Source: Baffinella frigidus (lineage: Eukaryota; Cryptophyceae; Cryptomonadales; Baffinellaceae). Taken from it: DNA of 64,000 nucleotides. The notes beneath the pieces are model-generated. The model was given only the letters and a program-made list of their open reading frames with translations. It made no database searches and was not told the origin of the DNA. Each line of letters starts with the position of its first letter. Position 1 is the first letter of the stretch. The stretch lies in the NCBI GenBank assembly GCA_026770585.1, contig MU646684.1, positions 47,199 through 111,198 on the forward strand. Direction: 5' to 3'. The translations under genes were made by a program, and so were the position numbers. Below are positions 12,973 to 24,168 of this stretch, piece by piece.

Positions 12973-15920
12973 ACAGCCCCCGCCCCCCCCCCTCCACGAA
13001 ACAGGTGATTCGGGTGGCGCAGCTGGATCGCGGCGACGGGCAGGGGGGCGTGCTTCCGCAGCGAGTGCGCATGGGCCGCATGCGCCCCCACCACACCAAG
13101 ATCGAGAGCGCCGGGTGGCACGTCAGCTTCTTCACTGACGAGCGAGGCGTTATGGATAAGGTACACACACACCCGGTTTAGGGTTTAGGGTTTAGGGTTT
13201 TAGGATTTCAGGGTTTAGATTTTGGAGTTCAGGGTTTAGGGTTGAGGGTTTAGAGTTGAGAGTTTAGGTTTCTGGGTTCAGGGTTTAATATTCAGCGTTT
13301 AACGTTTGGCGTTTAAGGTTGAGGTTTTAGGGTTTGGGGTTCAGGGTTTAGGGTTTAGGGTTCAGGGTTTAGGGTTTCTCACACTGTAAACCTCAAACTC
13401 CACACCATAAACCCTAAGCCCTAAGCCCTAAGCCATAAACCCTTGACCCTAAACTCTCAACCCTCAACCCTCAACCCCAACCTCTAACTCCTGAACCGTG
13501 GACCCTAGACCCTCAACCGCATACCCTACACCCTGTTTAGGGTCAAGGGTCAAGGGTTTAGGTTTCAGGGTTCAGGGTTTAATGTTCAGCGTTGAACGTT
13601 GAGCGTTTAAGGTTGAGGTTTTAGGGTTTAGGGTTCAGGGTTTAGGGTTTAGGGTTTAGGGTTTAGGGTTTAGGGTTTAGGGTTTAGGGTTTGGGGTTAA
13701 GAGTTGAGGGTTTACGGTTTACGGTTTACGGTTTGGGGTCTAGGGATCAGGGCTCAGGCTTTAGGGTTTCTCACACTCTAACTCTCAAACTCCACACCAT
13801 AAACCCTAAGCCCTAAAACCTCAACCCTCCACCCTCAACCCTCAACCCTCAACATCAACATCAAACTCTAACTCCTGAATTGTAAACCCTAGACCGCAAA
13901 CCTCATACCCTACACCCTGTTTAGGGTTTAGGGTTGAGAGTTTGACTTTCAGGGTTCAGGGTTCAATGTGAAGCGTTGAACGTTGAGCGTTTAAGATTCA
14001 GGTTTTAGGGTTTAGGGTTTAGGGTTTAGGGTTTGGGGTTTAGGGTTTAGGGCTCAGGGTTTAGTTTTTTTCACACTCTTACCCCCAAACTCCAAACCCT
14101 AAACCCTAAGCCCTAAACTCCAAACTCTAAACCCGAAACCCTGAACCCTAAACCCTAAATTCTCAACTTCTAAACCGTAAACCGTAAACCCTGAACCTCA
14201 TGGCCTACACCCTAAACCCCGTACCTCACACCCCACACCCTCAACCCTACACCCTACACCCTCAACCCCCAACACTAAACCCTGCACTCCAAACCCTGAA
14301 CCCTAAACCCTGAACCCTGAACCCTAAACTCCAACCCCTTAACCCTAAACCCTAAACCCTCAACCCTCAACCCTGAACCCTAAAACCCACACCCCACACC
14401 CCACACCCTTAATCCTACACCCTACACCCTCAACCCCCAGCACTCAACCCTGCACTCTAAACCCTGAACCCTAAACCCCAAACCCCAAACACTAACCCCT
14501 AAACCCTAAACCTTAAAACCCTAAACCCCACACCCCGCACCCAAAACCTCAACACCAAACGAATCGTATTCGGCCAGAAGTGCCGTGCCTAGTGTGCTTG
14601 CTTGTCCTTGGAGCCATGAGGCAGCACTCGCAAGGACTGGCTCAGGTTCCCGTCGTCAGCTGCGCCAGTTGCTGCAAGACAGACCATGCTACTGATTGCC
14701 TGCTTGCTTGTGCAAGGCAGCGTTGCCGAAATTCTTGTGCTGACATAACAGTGTGTTTATTACAGTTCGAAAATAACACGGCCACCAGGGCTGGTAGCGT
14801 TGGTTGCCTGGGAGTGCCAGCCAGCAGGGCTGTCTGGCATCGGTGGCAGATGCCTCAGAGGGATGGCTGAGAAGGGGGTGATGGCTGAAAGGGGTCCCTC
14901 TCTCGTGGCTGGGCGGCAGGTGCGAGCGTTCACGCACCAGGAGCTGAACCGTGCTGACTGGCTCGATCCAACCGCGATCCGCGCGGCCATGGCGAGCGGT
15001 GCTGACTACTTCAATGCCGACTCCAAGGGCAACCGCAACGCCCAGGAGAGGCACGGCGGGCTGCACAGCAACCCGTCGTGCCACGGCCTGCCCTACCACG
15101 CCCTCGCGCATCCCGAGGTGTGTCCTCCCGCGGGCCACCACGCGCCCCTGGTACAGGGCTACCTCGCTCACATGCCCCCCCCCCTCCCCCTAGGGCCACC
15201 ATAGGGCCCTAAGCATGGGCCTACTGTAGGGTCTTAGCGGGAGGCGGTTTCTTATGAGCGAAGTAACCCTGTAGCCCTCCTGGCGTGGCTCGCCTCCTTC
15301 CTCCCGCACTTGAGTTTCTCGCGTCGCGCTGTGCATGTGCCCTCAGGCTCAACTCCCTTGGCCGAGCCTCGGTCGGTTGCTGTGTTCTTCAATACGTGGT
15401 TGAGGGTTGTCTGACGCAAGATTCATCTGAACGATACAGGCCCCACGTTTCACGAGGACTCTTCTGTCTTTCGTTGCGTTGACTGAAACGGATCAGCGGG
15501 CCTTAAAAGGACCGGAGTTACCAGTCAACTCTCTCTTAGAAGAAGAACCGGAGTTTCCAGTCGACTTTCTCAAGTGAATCTACTTTGGATGCTCAAGTGA
15601 ATCTACCTAGGTGTGCTCATAACATTGCATCCCTATGCCCTTAGATCCTAGATACCCACAATCTAGTCAAAGCTCTGGTCCTAAATTAAGAACTCGCAGG
15701 CCCCAAATCCGGTGCGTGCGCAAGTTGTGGGTTCTTGTAACGCAGGTATCCCCTGCACTGGCACTGTACCACTGACGTGCAGGTGGGGTGGCAGGTGTAC
15801 GGGCACCTGCTGCCAGACTGCGCGGCAGCACACGGCGAGGATTTGGACCTCCGCCTCCTCGCGTTTCCCCTCCCGGGAGCTGTGCCTACTCCGCCCCGAG
15901 ACCACCACCGTGAGCTCTAG
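8803..15920 (+). CDS. Glycosyltransferase family 17 (GnT-III-like), 6 exons
   Basis: Exons 8803-9467, 12047-12209, 12415-12615, 13005-13160, 14920-15117 and 15783-15920 join in phase to 506 residues. The GT17 signature spans the exons. WDTFQFFNELDILELRLHEL (residues 197-216) is followed across intron 1 by FVVVEATRTHS. RNAMARGL and SDVDEIP follow (Asp297 and Asp299, probable metal and sugar-nucleotide ligands), then SRFFNFRFDLEF, a conserved WH segment, and the ADYFN and HSNPSCHGLP regions. GT17 enzymes such as GnT-III transfer beta-1,4-GlcNAc to N-glycans in the Golgi. The N-terminal hydrophobic stretch (residues 4-18) looks like a signal or type II anchor. An in-frame upstream frame begins near 8677, but the ATG at 8803 puts the anchor at the N-terminus. 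Introns 1 and 4 consist largely of telomere-like repeats. Acceptor substrate is not predictable. Confidence 0.87.
9553..11990 (+). repeat. Telomere-like array filling intron 1 of the GT17 gene
   Basis: Intron 1 (9468-12046, 2579 bp) is almost wholly decayed CCCTAAA units on the plus strand, so the transcript carries the C-rich strand. It includes a homogeneous CCCTCAA run at about 11270-11340. The array is interrupted at 11403-11859 by a non-telomeric element with terminal inverted repeats. Confidence 0.95.
11403..11859. mobile_element. 457-bp terminal-inverted-repeat element inside GT17 intron 1
   Basis: The left end reads TACGAGGTGTGGCACCTAAA and the right end, on the opposite strand, reads TACGAGGTGCGTTACCTAAT. 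Similarity continues inward through TTGGTCCC, about 35 bp in all. The interior is AT-rich, unlike the surroundings, and codes for nothing recognisable. Flanking TA on both sides is compatible with a TA target duplication. It looks like a non-autonomous DNA transposon (MITE) inserted in the telomere-like array. Confidence 0.75.
12298..12400 (+). repeat. (CT)n microsatellite before GT17 exon 3
   Basis: Pure and interrupted CT runs with a short CG/AC part occupy intron 2 just upstream of the acceptor at 12413. In the transcript this is an exaggerated polypyrimidine tract. A second CT run at 12928-12971 lies in intron 3, upstream of exon 4. Confidence 0.9.
13174..14560. repeat. Alternating-orientation telomere-like blocks in GT17 intron 4
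   Basis: Intron 4 (13161-14919) holds TTTAGGG-type blocks at about 13174-13380, 13540-13770 and 13919-14070. CCCTAAA-type blocks lie between and after them (13385-13535, 13790-13912, 14085-14550). Several blocks are near copies of each other, for instance the segments starting GTTTAGGGTTTCTCACACT near 13365 and 13765. This is the one intron with both orientations and strong potential to fold back. Confidence 0.9.
15152..15273. mobile_element. Pogo/Tigger-like MITE, copy in GT17 intron 5
   Basis: A 122-bp element with inverted ends: TACAGGGCTACCTCGCTCA on the left, and on the right TTTCTTATGAGCGAAGTAACC ending CTGTA. The inner part is C-rich then G-rich around a CCTACTGTAGGG core. It is a member of the family seen at 48018, 49037, 60225 and 61586. 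It begins 35 bp after the donor of exon 5. Confidence 0.8.
15300..15775 (+). repeat. Dispersed repeat family, copy 1 (GT17 intron 5)
   Basis: This carries ACAGGCCCCACG, CAGTCAACTCTCTCT, CTAGATACCCACAA and CAGGCCCCAAATCCGGTG, then GGTTCTTGTAACGCAGGTAT. The same ordered set occurs in inverted orientation at about 18150-18440 and in shorter form at about 48783-48970. The end of this copy almost reaches the acceptor of GT17 exon 6 at 15782. It is probably an old transposon without a coding part. Confidence 0.7.
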
Positions 15921-16089
15921 CTGTGATCAAATTCAAGTAAAATCGAAAGTCTCTACTCGCGGGTGATTCCTGCAGACCGGCACACACTTGAGAGGCGGAA
16001 TAGGATTGAACATTTACATTTGGCAGCCACGTTGCCCCACCAGCCGGTGCAACGAGAATCACAGTGCGGCTCCACTCAGCCCCTGCCCT

Positions 16090-16890
16090 CTACGCCTCCT
16101 CCCCCTCCTCCTCGTCCTCATCTTCCTCCTCGTCCTCATCCTCCCCCTCCTCGCCCTCCTCCTCCTCTTCGCTCTCATCCTCCTCGCCGCTTGCCTCGCC
16201 GCTGAACTCGCCTCCCTCATCCACGCTCTCCCCCTCATCCCCGCTCTCGTCCTCGTCCCCACTGCCCCCCTCCTCGCTTTCGCTCCCCTCGCCATCCTCG
16301 CTCTCCTCCGTTTTCACCGCCTTGCCCTTGACTCCTGCCGGGACGGGCACACCGGCCTGAGAGCCCCCGCTCTTGATCATGTCAAGGAACTGGCCCTTGG
16401 TCATCTTGTCGGCCGCGGGCGCCTGAACGTCGCTGGGCTTCTGATCCTCGAGACGCTTCTTCTGCTGCGACTGCACTGCGTTGAACAGCTTGACAATGCC
16501 CCGCGTGGCCAGCTTGAGGAGCAGCTTCTCTTGGTTTCCCTCAGCCTCCAGATCCGGAAGCTTGTGATCCTTCTCGAACCACTTCTTCTTTGCCACCACC
16601 AGCTTCGCTGCCTCCTTGTCGGCCTTCGCCTGATCGAGCCGCGCGTCGAGCTCCGAGTTCTTCTGCGTCGCCGCCATGATGGGGGTCTTCGCCTTTTTCG
16701 GCACCCGCCTCGCCAGCGCACCCTTGAGCGCATCGCCAAAGCCAATCGTGCCCGGCTTGACGCCCTTCTTAGCAGGCCCAGGTCTGCCCCCATCCGCGGC
16801 AACCCCGCGCTTCTTGGCGGAACCACGGTCATCCCCGCTCGCCTCCTCGAAGCCCTCGTCGCGCGCCTTCCTCTTGATCGGCGCCGGCAT
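16090..16890 (-). CDS. RRP15: Ribosomal RNA processing protein 15 (RRP15) homolog
   Basis: A single exon of 266 residues. The start at 16890 (MPAPIKRKARDEG) is chosen because it lies 103 bp from the divergent POLE3-like gene and gives a basic, nuclear-type N-terminus. The Rrp15 domain is visible: TIGFGDALKGAL, then the KK-W core (VAKKKWFEKDHKLPDLEAEG) and the hallmark LLLKLATRGIVKLFNAVQ. The last 60 residues are an acidic run of Glu, Asp and Ser. RRP15 is needed for early pre-60S assembly and 27S pre-rRNA cleavage in the nucleolus. A roughly 100-bp piece of this gene is repeated at 18509-18610. Confidence 0.88.
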   Translation of the reverse strand: MPAPIKRKARDEGFEEASGDDRGSAKKRGVAADGGRPGPAKKGVKPGTIGFGDALKGALARRVPKKAKTPIMAATQKNSELDARLDQAKADKEAAKLVVAKKKWFEKDHKLPDLEAEGNQEKLLLKLATRGIVKLFNAVQSQQKKRLEDQKPSDVQAPAADKMTKGQFLDMIKSGGSQAGVPVPAGVKGKAVKTEESEDGEGSESEEGGSGDEDESGDEGESVDEGGEFSGEASGEEDESEEEEEGEEGEDEDEEEDEDEEEGEEA

Positions 16891-16993
16891 CTTCAGAGAG
16901 CACGTGAACTTTAAAAGTGGATTGTAGAACCCGGACGTTGACTTTTGGGGGGTGTCAACTTGAGATTGCGCGGGAGGACCCCCGGCTGGGAAG
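16891..16993. promoter_or_regulatory. 103-bp bidirectional promoter, RRP15/POLE3-like
   Basis: Only 103 bp separate the two start codons. The segment carries an inverted pair of the GTTGAC/GTCAAC motif near 16936-16962 (ACGTTGACTTTTGG and GTGTCAACTTGAG). Related motifs lie upstream of the PDI-like gene and of the ribosomal protein SA gene. No TATA box is seen. Confidence 0.6.
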
Positions 16994-17996
16994 ATGGGCG
17001 ATGCCGACAGGCTGCCGATGGCCAACGTGTCGCGCATCATCGCGCAGACGCTCCCGAAGGACGCCTCCGTGAGCAAGGAGGCGCGCGTTGCGCTCTCTGC
17101 CTGCGCCACCGTCTTTGTCCACTACATCACTGAGCTGTGCGATCCCCGCCCCAGACCCCCATCTGGTTTTGGCGAGCGCGGGCGGGCGTGGCTCGCACGC
17201 GGGCGTGTGTGCTTTTCCCCGCAGCGAGACCGAACAGTCAGAATGTGATCGAATGTCCCTTGTCTGGATGGACTAGATGGGGGAGCTGGCAAGCGCGGAA
17301 GGTTGATCTGAGCGAGTAGTGGGAGGTTGGGGCTGACGGCTGGTGCGGCGGGATGTGGATGAACAGGGCGGTGCAGCAGTGCGATAAGCGCAAGAAGGCG
17401 ACGATCGCGCCGGAGGACGTTATCGAGGCTTTGAAAGAGGCGGAGTTTGAGGACTTTGAGGGATCTCTCAAGGCCTCGCTTGACGCGTTCCAGAACGCGT
17501 CAAAGGCGGCCAAGACAGCCAAGGCATCTTCTGCCAAACGCCAAAAGCTGGACGAATCGGTCAACGACGATGCCGCTGATGCTGGTGCTCTCCCGCCCCG
17601 CTTGCGCTCACGTCGCGCTCGCTGCTGTGATTGTGGGAGCAAGTTGATGTCTGAAATTGCAAGCCACTGACACCGCTTCTCCTTGACTCGGCAGGGGAGG
17701 CAGAAGGGGCCAGCCAGCAGGCCAGCCAGGACCCGGAGACCGCCGCCCAGGTCTTGCCACCTCCTCTCGCTATGCCGCCTGCACAGCCACACTGGCGCGC
17801 TCCGTTTCTGGGGACAGGGTGCTTGCACGCCATCTCGCCCGGTGCACCAAGTTGACTGGGGCGGATCGAATGTACGCAGGGAGCGTCTTCCAGCGGTGTG
17901 GCCAAGGAGGAGGATAAGGATGAAGGTGCGGAGGAGGCGGCGGGAGCGGGCGAGGAGGAGGAGGGGGCAGCAGCTGACGCGCCGGCAGATTTCTGA
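16994..17996 (+). CDS. POLE3/DPB4-like histone-fold protein, 4 exons
   Basis: Exons 16994-17136, 17367-17584, 17695-17750 and 17880-17996 join in phase to 177 residues. The histone fold covers residues 8-95: LPMANVSRIIAQTLPKDASV, then SKEARVALSACATVFVHYIT, then KRKKATIAPEDVIEALKEAE followed by FEDF. This matches POLE3/Dpb4 better than NF-YB or NC2-beta, because of the FEDF ending and the long acidic tail rich in Glu, Asp and Ala. The protein would pair with a POLE4 or CHRAC15 type partner in DNA polymerase epsilon or a chromatin-remodelling complex. The first donor is a non-consensus GTGCGA. The tail exons rest on phase alone and are the least certain part. Confidence 0.8.
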
Positions 17997-18878
17997 TCTC
18001 AGCACTTGTAGAGTAGCCACCCAGGGCCAATGAGCGAGTGTCAAGCACGCCCGAGTAAATCACGCAGGTGCGAGTAAATTGCTGCCATCGTTCTTTTTTA
18101 CGTTTACTGCAAAACGTTTCGCGCTGGCCAGCTCCCCGTCTACAGGGACATCATGGTTACAACACCCAAGAACTTCAGGACCGGCACCAGATTTGGGGCC
18201 TGTGTAATTTGTGGGTATCTAGGCTCTAAGGGCATCTAAGGACGCAAGGCTATGAGGACGTCGGCGGAGATTCACTTGAGCCTCCTTAAGTACATTCACT
18301 TAGGCCGTCTAAGTAGAGAGAGTTGACTGGTAACTACCGGCCTTCTAAGGCCAGGTCACGCTCTCGAGTAAATCCAGCGAAGACAGGAGACTCCTCGGGA
18401 CTCGTGGGGCCTGTAGCGTTCAGAGGTTATGAGTACCCCGCGGTTTGACTAAATCTCGCGTAGGGCAAGAGCGATTTGATCAATACCGCAGTGTCCAAAA
18501 TTGATGCGAAGAAGGGCGTCAAGCCGGGCACGATTGGCTTTGGCGATGCGCGAGGCGGGTGCGCGGGCGAGGCGGGTGCCGAAAAAGGCGATGACACCCA
18601 TGGCGATGACGCGCCCTCGTGACGTTTGCTGCAATGCTTCTCTGGATTTTCTCGGTCTAAATCTACCTCAAATTTAAATACCCGCACTCTACAGTAGGCC
18701 CATCTGGGACCCTATTGTGGTCTAGATTCCGTTCATGTTCTCAGATCCGAGGCACCCCTGTACATGTAATGTATTATTTATTAGTCTCTAGGCGCGTGCC
18801 CCGCTTGGCCCTGCGAGGCTCTCGACTTCGCGCACCTCCTTCACCATTGGCACGTCGACAACATCTCGCGCGTTTGGC
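17997..18878. repeat. Spacer with inverted copy of the dispersed repeat and an RRP15 fragment
   Basis: At about 18150-18440 lies the reverse complement of the repeat found at 15300-15775. It carries the same landmarks (GGTTACAACACCCAAGAACT, GATTTGGGGCCTGTG, GGGTATCTAG, AGAGAGTTGACTGG, GTGGGGCCTGTAGCGTT). The RRP15 fragment follows at 18509-18610. No other gene is supported. The 3' ends of two convergent genes, POLE3-like and STRIP-like, fall here. Confidence 0.65.
18509..18610 (+). pseudogene. RRP15 gene fragment
   Basis: About 100 bp match the RRP15 coding region that encodes KKGVKPGTIGFGDAL...ARRVPKKAKTP. Long identical stretches such as GGCGTCAAGCCGGGCACGAT and GGCGGGTGCCGAAAAAGGCG are kept. 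The copy is inverted relative to the parent gene and has small indels that break the frame. It has no start or stop of its own. Confidence 0.85.
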
Positions 18879-19685
18879 TCAGTGCTCCACGCGCGGGATG
18901 GGCGAGGGCGGGTCGAAGTCAGGGGCGGGCGGAGGCTGGAGCATTTGCGGCATGCTGTCATAGAGGGGCGTCGGAGGTTGTGAGTGCGGCGACGGCGCGA
19001 GGAACGACGCCGGGAGATGGTGGTGGTCGAGGGCGAGGAGGGATGAGTCCAGCGGCGATAGATGGTGGTCGAGGGGTTGGCGGGAGGCGTGCGGCGGCGG
19101 GAGGTTGGACGGCGGGAGGTGCGCGGCCTCGAGGAGGAGGGCCACGCGTTCGTGAACTGAGAGGTTGTGATCTGCCCCTGCGTAGCGCTCTTCGGTCCCG
19201 CACTCTTCGAGCCCCGGGTGGTACGTCTGCCGTGCCAACCAACCAACCGTCAACTTCAATCATGCCTGCATATCCCCGCCCTACAATCCTTGCAAAAGGG
19301 ACCCCTGAGTGCGTAATAGGATACTTGGCACGTAAGGGAGCAGCACGCGTGCCGCCCCGCAACCGACAGTGCCTCACGTGCCCAGCTGCAAGCCCCAGAT
19401 CTGCTCTCCAGATGCCCAGACAAGAAGTTGCATGCACAGGCCCGACACTCCTCCACTCCTCCACGCGAACTGTCACGTCGCAGGGCTGGGACGTGCACGC
19501 CTGTGCGACTGCCAGGCCTGAGGCGGTGCTGGGGAAGGGAGGGGGCAGGGGGGTTCCCGCGCGGCTTTAGGGTTCTGGGTTCGGGTTTTAGGGTTGAGGG
19601 TTTCGGATTTAGGGTTTAGGGTTAAGGGTTTGGGGTGTAGGATTTGGGGTGTAGGGTGTAGGATTTGGGGTTGAAAGTTGATGGT

Positions 19686-19738
<53 letters not shown>

Positions 19739-19890
19739 GGTTNNNNNNNNNNNNNNNNNNNNNNNNNNNNNNNNNNNNNNNNNNNNNNNNNNNNNNNNNN
19801 NNNNNNNNNNNNNNNNNNNNNNNNNNNNNNNNNNNNNNNNNNNNNNNNNNNNNNNNNNNNNNNNNNNNNNNNNNNNNNNNNNNNNNNGGT

Positions 19891-19978
<88 letters not shown>

Positions 19979-21066
19979 GGTTCGGGGTTGAGTGTTGAGT
20001 GTCAAGTGTTGAGTGTTCAGGGTTTGAGGTTCAGGGTTCGGGGTTTAGGGTTCAGGGTTCAGGGTTCAGGGTTCAGGGTTCAGGGTTCAGGGTTCAGGGT
20101 TTGAGGTTCAGGGTTTGAGGTTCAGGGTCCAGGGTGGAGGGTTGAGGGTTCAGGGTTTGATGTTGAGGGTTCAGGTTTCAGGTTTCAGGTTTTAGGGTTT
20201 AGGGTTTAGGGTTTGGGGTTCAGGGTCCAGGGTTTAGGGTTCAGGGTTTGGGGTTTAGGGCTTAGAGTGTAGGGTTTAGGCTTTGGGCTTCAGGGTGCAG
20301 GGTTCAGGGTTCATGATTTAGGGTTTAGGGTTGAGGGTTTAGGGTTTAGTGTTTGGGGAGTAGGGGTTAGGATCTAGGATTTCAGGTTTGCTCAGGGTTT
20401 AGTGTTCAGGGCTTCCGGTTGAGGGGTGAGGTGTTAGGTGTTTGGTGTTAGAGTGTAGGGTTCAGCGTTTAGGGTTCAGGGTTGAGGATTTAGGGTTTAA
20501 TGTTCAGGGATTAGAGTTCAGGGTTCAGAGTTTAGGTTGCAAGGTCAAGGTTCAGGATTTAGGGTTTAGGGTTCAGGGTTTAGTTTTCCGGTTGAGGAGT
20601 TAGGCGGTGTTTAATGTGAGAGTGTAGGGTTTAGGGTTTGGGGTTCAGGGATGAGGGTTGAGGGTTTAGGGTTTATGGTTTAGGGTTTAGAGTTTAGGGT
20701 TTAGGGTTCAGGGTTGGGGGTTCAGGGTTTATGGTTCAGGGTTCAGAGTTTAGGGTTCAGGGTTCCGGGTTTAGGGTTTAGGGTTTAGGGTTTAGGGTTT
20801 TGGGTTTTTAGTTTCGGGTTTAGGGTTTGGTAGACAGGACCTGGTTGAAGAGGTCGGTGGCGTCGCGCACCCTCATGTCTGCCGCCATCGCATCCTCTGC
20901 TCCCCCCGCCAACACACCCCGTCCCTCACATCAGCAACCCCGCCCATCGCTCCCGTCACAACACGTCACGCAACACATCCCCCCCGTTCAAAAACACGGC
21001 ACGACCCTTCGCATTGGCAGCACCCAACCTCTCGCCGTCGGCTGTCAGACACTCGCGACCCTTCTG

Positions 21067-21101
<35 letters not shown>

Positions 21102-24100
21102 TGCGGCTCTTGTCCCACGCGCATATGCAACGTGGCGGAGCTGCAAAGTGGCAGAGGCGTAGCGAGGAGATCCTCGGCGCCGAACGCAGCCCAGGTGAGG
21201 AGGGGCTCTCGGAGTGGCAGGACACCATCGCGGGGGGTGGGCAGCACGGGCGGGCGTGTTTCGGGGGGAGCGGGCGGGCGGGCGGGAGGCAGGGGGGCAG
21301 CACCTTGCGAGTCGGAGTCAGGGGCAAGATAGTCAGGCTCCAGAGTTGGCGAGAGGCGCATGAAGATGGCGGTCAGGATGTGGCAGTTTGCTGCTTTCCA
21401 CTTTCTTCCAAGCTGCGGGAGGGAGGGTTGTCACTTTTCAGAACAGAAGGGGATAGAGGTGGCATGTGTCACGCAAGCGAAGAGAGATGGTATGTTTGAG
21501 ATGATCAGGTGTCGCGATGGAAAGGTGTGCCAAGGGCCAGCGGTTGCCATCACCTATGATGCCATCACCTATGATGCCATCACCTATGATGCCATCACCT
21601 GTCGGGTGTTGAGCGGGTGGGCGCAAGCGGGTGGGAACAAGAGAATGCGAGCACCCTCTCGCACACTGCAGAGGGGGGGGCCATGAGACCTGGTTGGCCA
21701 TGCACTTGTAGAGCTTGAGGGTGTAGTGCTGGATCAGGGGCGACGCGAGCGCGAGTGGCTTGCGGAGGATCACGGGGGTCTTGTAGTTGACGAGAGAGCG
21801 CACGCGGAGAGGCGAGTACTTGACGACTCTCTGCAGCAGCCGCAGCACCGCTAGCAGCGCCTGCCAACCAGAAGCCGCTGTCAGGACTACCGCGGGATAG
21901 GCCTCCCTTGGATCTCTCGACGCCCCTCAATTCCTCTATCCAAGGGCTCCAAGAGTTCCCAAGGCGGGCGTAGCCAACGCTAGTTCAAACAACCGTCAAC
22001 GCGCCCATACCTCCGTAGCCTCATGCCCGCACGGCTTGGGCCTGCACGAGAGTCACCGACCAGCAGGAGCGAGCGTGACAGACACCGCCGCAGCAGCGGA
22101 GGCACACGCAGGGTGCGCACGGGAAGGCGACAGGAGGACACATGCCTGGAACGTCCTCTCGCAGCGCCTCGCCATGGGCAGCACCGCGGTGCCAATCCCG
22201 CCCGCCCCACCACTGTTCACCCCGCCCGCCCCGCCCGCCTTCCATTTTCCAGCCGCGGGAGTCGCAGGCCCCGAGCCACCTCGGGTAGGAGGGGTGCCAT
22301 CGAGCGAGTCGCGCAGTTTGCGGGGGGACGCTTGCCCTGCCGGCGGCGCCTGTCCGGGAGGCGGCGCGCCGTGTCGTGCCTGCGCACCACCACATCACCA
22401 ACGTCGCCGGTCAGGGGCCCTGCGCGGGGCGTACCTACCTACCTGGGAAACGGCGACCTGCACGCCGTGGCCGCGCATTGCTCGCCTCAGGATTCTCCGC
22501 GTTAACACCATGCAGGGGGCGGGCTAGGGATGGAGGGGGGTGGCGCGCACCGCGGGCGATCGCGTGCGGTCGGGCACTTGCGGCGGAGGCGTGTCGACAT
22601 CCTCATCCTCCCCCCCGCCCTGCGAGGCAGGCGCCTCCCCCCCCCCCCGCCCTCTTGCTGCTGCTGCCCCGAGAGGCGCAGGAGAGGCCGAGCCCCCCCG
22701 GGGGGGATTCGCTGCAGGTTGGTGTTGTGCCTCGACGATGCTCGAGCGCGGGGAGGGGCACGGGGACGGGGATACAGAGGCGGGCTGGGAGGTGGGCGGG
22801 GGCGAGGCTGTGTCGAGGAGCAGAGATGAAGGGTCGAGGAGGGCGACGATTCGGGTGTTGAGAGAGAGCGCTGCCGGCGACTGGTTCACCATTGCTTCGC
22901 AGTCCTGCCAGGTGCCACGACGCCCGGAGACCACTCCAGTCAGCCAGCCAGCCAGTGAGTGAGTGAGTGAGTGAGTCAGTGAGTCAGTCGGCGACCTCCC
23001 GGTGGTGACGTTTTCCTAGCAACGAGGGGAGAGGCGTCGGCTGCGGGCAGACGTGCGGGTGGTGGCCGGGACTGAGACTGGCTGCGGGAGGTGCGGATCC
23101 AACTTGCTAGTCTCCTCGGGCGAGGAGCCAGACCGCCTGCCTTACTGCCTGGTTTCGTGCCTGCCTGCCTGCCTGCCGGGCGGGCGGCTTAGGGTTTCGG
23201 ATTTAGGGTTTGGGGTTTAGGGTACAGGTTTTAGGGTTGAGGGTTTAGATTTTAGGGTGTGGGGTTCAGGGTTTATGTTATATGGTGTAGGGTTGAGGGT
23301 GGAGGGCTGGTTGGCTGGCGGGCGGGACCTGGTTGAGGTACTTGAGGGCGAGGAGCAGGAAGTTGGAGTCACACACCAGGCGCGCTAGATACTCGGCCGC
23401 CAGGAAGTGGGCCCGCCGCAGGCGCTTGAGGAGCAGGAGCAGCGCGGCAGGCGCGTGCGCGCACAGCACCGCGCGGTGCCGCGCCCACACGTGCATCACC
23501 GTCTGCTCGTCGCCCGCGCCCGCCCCCCGCGGCGGGAGCGCGTCGCTGCCGAGCACCGACGCGAGGAGGGGGGGGACGCCGGGCGAGGCGTCGATGTCGC
23601 CCAGGTCCTCGCAGTCGAACGACACGTCCTAAGGGGGGGGCGCCGAGCTTCATTAAGTAGTTGTCAACTTAATTTTAGTTGACAAACACCACCGCGGTAT
23701 GGAGCCAGGGGGGAGGGGGGACGAGACCTGGTACAGGTCGAGCACGGGGGGCGAGCACAGCCCGCGCGCGTTGACACTCGCGGCCAGGAGCAGCTTCAGC
23801 AGCGCCATCACCAGTGATGGCAGCTGGTCAAACAGCACCGAGTACAGCTCGGCTGCGGGGGAGTCAGCAGGCTTCTGGGCGCCGCCCTCCCAGGCCTCGC
23901 GGGTGGTGAACATGTCAGCCACCTCGCCGCCTCCCGCGTCGGCCCCCGCGTCCTCGTCCATGCCCGCGTACCTGCCACCCTCCACCAGACTGTCAGTCAC
24001 CACCTCCAGACAGTACCTCTCGCAGCCACCGCCCGCACCTCTCGCAGCCACCGCCCGCACCTCCCGCATCCGCCTCACGTGCCTCTATCAGCCACCTTCT

Positions 24101-24129
24101 GCCGAGGAGAGAGAGAGAGAGAGAGAGAT

Positions 24130-24168
<39 letters not shown>

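Noticed and set aside
15988-16914. 308-codon plus-strand frame opposite RRP15, rich in Leu and Pro
   Set aside because: It is the antisense of the acidic, GC-rich RRP15 gene. The minus frame has family motifs, and this one has none.
19622-20005. Open frame encoding a TLNPQPS-type repeated peptide (and similar frames at 30164-30345, 33250-33500 and 37608-37980)
   Set aside because: A 7-bp repeat read in frame every 21 bp gives a perfect heptapeptide repeat on either strand. These are translations of telomere-like arrays, and they lie in introns.
19680-20100. Possible CRISPR-like array because of regular short repeats
   Set aside because: There are no spacers; the units are contiguous 7-mers in a eukaryotic intron.
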